Source: Artemia franciscana (Eukaryota; Arthropoda; Branchiopoda; Anostraca; Artemiidae). Taken from it: a stretch of 64,000 bases of DNA. The translations under genes and the position numbers were made by a program. The stretch covers positions 39,677,577 to 39,741,576 of the forward strand of contig NC_088873.1 of NCBI RefSeq assembly GCF_032884065.1. Reading direction: 5' to 3'. Positions 61,180 through 64,000 of this stretch are shown here, piece after piece; position 1 is the first letter of the stretch; each line of letters opens with the position of its first letter. The notes beneath the pieces are model-generated. The model ran no database searches. It worked only from the letters and a program-made list of their open reading frames with translations, and was not told where the DNA came from.

Positions 61180-62081
61180 ACAAATTTTTGGTGGTGAAGC
61201 AATGGTTATGGTGAAGTATTCGAGTACCCCTGGCTCTCTTCCAGAATAAAGGAGAATTGAGAATTTATTCCTTTGTTTGTCCAATTTGCATTTATGCAGA
61301 TAAAGTCGTTATTGCACTATTTGACAGGTGCAGATGGATAAATAATGCGACTGGAGAAGGGGATAGTCTTCCTCTGAGACTATAAAAATGAAAATTTCTG
61401 TTTGGGGGGTGGGGGTACAAGAAAACTAAAAAACGCATAAAAATTTATTTTGATGTATTTTTGCTACGTTTTTTTTTATTCAGACAAACATTTTAGGTGG
61501 GACGGGGGTTCAACCCCTCCCCCCTCCTATATACGGCCTTGAAACCCTACCTTATTTTGTCTAAAGGCAGAGGAATTGAGCTGAGTTGTTTTTTTTTAAA
61601 GGGGAGTAATTTGGGGTGGGGCGAGATGACTTCGAAATTTTTGTTGGGAGGAGGGAAACTCCAGTCGCCATGAAGAATGTGGGGTACATTTTTTTTATTT
61701 ATATTTCTTTTTTGCCCGTCTTCTAACTGGCTTCGTTGCTAGTTTAATGTAAGTGCAGTATAAAGTACGTAATAAAAACGTCTTTATAATCGTTTTTATT
61801 GCAGTTCTTTAATTCAAAATCCTTCTAAGGATCGAAATCTGTTCAATAAAACATATGCTTGACCTTTTGCAAAAAGTTCCTTACCCAGATAGATAACTGC
61901 TTGATTGACTTTGCATCCTTGCATTTTGTGCACTGAACATATCCAACAGAAGATTAATGGAGGTTGTCTTTTCTAAACGGTTCCATAGTTAAATTAAGTC
62001 ATTAATGAGCTTTATATTTTTTCTTTTTTTAATGAAATGTTTTGTTTTTTATTTTTTAAATAACATTTTTATTAATGGCAC
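61180..62081. other. Spacer with a family C copy at about 61370-61555
   Basis: G-run, ATTTTTGCTACGTTTTTTTT and CCTCCTATATACGGCCTTG mark the family C copy. The rest is AT-rich and unrecognised. No KH2-like coding segment was found. Confidence 0.45.
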
Positions 62082-63247
62082 TTGGTATTAACCAAGTGAC
62101 ATATAGCAATTGCAAATTCTGTTGGTCTGTTGGTCCCGGTTTTGCTACTTTAGGCACTTCCAGGTAAGCTAGGACGACGAAATTTGGCAGGCGTATAAGG
62201 GACCGAACCAGATTAAATTAGAAACAGTCTTTTTCCCGATTTGACCATCTGGGGGGGGGGAGGAGGGGGGGGTTCGTTAATTCGAAAAAAATTGAAGTAT
62301 TTTAAGCTTACGAACGGTTGATCAGATCTTAATGAAACTTGATGTTTGGAAGAATATCGTGTCTCAGAGCTGTCATTTTAAATCCCTACTGGATCTGGTG
62401 ACATTCAGGGGGGTATTAGGGGGAAACCTAAAATCTTGGAAAACACGTAGAGTGGAGGGATCGGGATGAAACTTAGTAGGGAAAATAAGCACAAGTCCTA
62501 GATACATAATTGACATAATCGGAACGGGTCTGCTCTCTTTGGGGTAGTTAAGGGGGGGGGTGTAATTCTGAAAAATTAGAATTAATGCGGTATTTATAAC
62601 TTACGAACGGGTAATCGGATCTCAATGAAATTTGATATTTAGAAGGATATAGTTTCTCAGAATTCTTTCTTTAAATCCCTACCGGATCTGGTACATTGGG
62701 GAGGGGAAAACCTAAAACTTGGAAAACTCTTAGAGTGGAGGGCTCGGGATGAAACTTGGTGGGGAAAAGAAGCACAAGTTCTAGATACATGATTGAAATA
62801 ACCGGAACGGATCCGCTCTCTTTGTGATAGTTGGGGGGGGGGATGATTCTGAAAAATCAGAAAAATTGAAGTATTTGTAACTTACGAACGGGTGATCGGA
62901 TCTCAAAGAAATTTGATATTTAGAAGGATATCTTGTCTCAGAGCTATTATTTTAAATCCCGACCGGATCTGGTCACATATGGGGGAGTTGGGAAGGGGAA
63001 ACCTAAAACTTCGAAAATACTTAGAGTGGAGGGATCGGAATGAAACTTGGTGGGAAAAATAAAAACCTGTCTAAGATATGTGACTGACATAACCGGACCG
63101 GATATGCTCTCTTTGGTGGAGTTGAGGAGGGGGGCAATTTTGAAAATTGGGGTATTTGTAACTTACGAAAGGGTGACCAGATCTTAATGAAATTTGATAT
63201 TTAAAAGGATCTTGTGCTTTAAAAGCTCTAATTTTAAATTCCGACCG
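62082..63247 (+). repeat. Family B element, 5' end plus about 3-4 units, 3' tail missing
   Basis: It opens with GGCACTTGGTATTAACCAAG, then the leader (GTTGGTCTGTTGGTCCCGG, GGCAGGCGTATAAGGGACCG) and tandem units with two G runs each. It stops abruptly after TTTAAATTCCGACCG at 63247, without the GAGCTCTTAGCTCTTG tail, so it is truncated. Confidence 0.75.
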
Positions 63248-63499
63248 CAAGGAACTGATCTAATAAGGTGGGGTCAAAATATTGGTTTAAAACTTTTTCT
63301 GGTTGTTTACTTAAACTACCTCTTTTTTTATTATTGTACCTATAAGCTGCAGTAACTGTGGCCCAACTTTTCGATTATACTTGTTGCCCATCATTAATAA
63401 AAAATCAGCTCTCGGAGAATTAGTGGATCCTAAAACTTCTTCCAGACTTGTATCAATCTTAAACTTAAAATAAAAACTTTTTTGCGTACTGACCAATTG

Positions 63500-63760
63500 T
63501 GTACAAAGCGGAGATACAGATCTCCTGTTCCTCTGCCTTTGGCCAGGAGTGCAATATGTGGTAGTGGCAAATTATCCTACCCTCCGGTGGTTTTCCCCAG
63601 GTACCCCTTTATAGATGGGTTGACTCTGGCCGAGCTTACTGAGTCACACCGCTAACCCCCGTTCCAGACCAAATAACCAGCGGCACCAGGAATCAAACTC
63701 CTGTCCTCACTGACAAGGGATATCCAGTCTAGCGCACTAACCACTTGGCCAGGATGACTC
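63500..63760 (-). mobile_element. tRNA-derived SINE
   Basis: Read on the minus strand, a tRNA-like head carries an A box in CTGGCCAAGTGGTTAGTGCG and a B box in GGAGTTTGATTCCTG, about 40 bp apart, the layout needed for RNA polymerase III. It is followed by a body of about 180 bp (GGGGGTTAGCGGTGTGACTC, GTCAACCC, GGGGAAAACCACCGGAGGG, GGCAGAGGAACAGGAGATC). The head-plus-body structure is that of an arthropod tRNA SINE. The partner LINE is unknown. Confidence 0.8.
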
Positions 63761-64000
63761 ATAGGTGCTACATGCCGACCTTTCTGCTAAAAAGCTGGTG
63801 CAGTAGGAACAGGAGGAGTCCTCCTTGCACAAATATGGTTCAAACAAACCACACCATACCTACTTTTGTGCTAAAAATCTGGCCATGAAAATGAGGACGC
63901 TAGAGTTACCATTGGTCCAGCTTGGCTTACCAATTACATTTTTTAAATTGCTTTCGTGCTTCTGGTTCAACCAAGGCTCAACAAGTCTATCTTCTATTTT
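63761..64000. other. Window edge, nothing recognised
   Basis: No gene or repeat was recognised. The 3' continuation of the FMR1-like gene, if any, lies beyond. Confidence 0.4.

Overview
This is eukaryotic DNA from an invertebrate, most likely an arthropod. It is AT-rich and intron-rich (GT/AG splice sites), and most of it is transposon debris: non-LTR retrotransposon tails, hAT and pogo elements, foldback elements, a tRNA-derived SINE and long AT microsatellites. Several repeat families look like ones I associate with the brine shrimp Artemia, but that rests on memory, so treat crustacean as probable and Artemia as tentative. No bacterial, phage or organelle features are seen.

The one convincing host gene lies on the + strand from 35798 to about 60126, in seven recognisable exons spread over 24 kb. 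Joined in frame they encode a divergent member of the FMR1/FXR (fragile X protein) family: the end of Tudor/Agenet 1, Tudor/Agenet 2, the KH0-like linker and a KH1 domain that has lost its GxxG loop. Two exons match the human FMR1 exon lengths as I recall them (53 and 94 bp). The first exon (about 17 codons) is not found. The 3' end is ambiguous: the frame continuing from KH1 stops at 60124-60126, while another frame of the same exon stays open to a good donor at 60155. No KH2 or RGG region is seen before the window ends.

Layout: 1-706 is a LINE 3' end. 715-8668 is a large foldback element with a 3.8 kb TTAA-flanked element (4168-8008) nested in it. 9.2-31 kb holds minisatellites, an RTE-like fragment, several copies of a hairpin-ended repeat (called family A here) and a dead hAT transposase (27284-30110). 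31.9-35.1 kb is a CR1-like LINE tail that runs directly into a tandem array of about 280-bp units (family B). From 35.8 kb on is the FMR1-like gene, whose introns carry more family A and B copies, a degenerate tRNA-Pro-like sequence, a hAT MITE with an 8-bp target duplication, and a complete-looking pogo element (54489-57968, TA duplication, 600-codon DDD transposase on the minus strand) inserted into a family B copy. Beyond 60.2 kb are more repeats and a minus-strand SINE at 63.5-63.8 kb.

All homology calls rest on reading the translations and remembered family motifs. No search was run.
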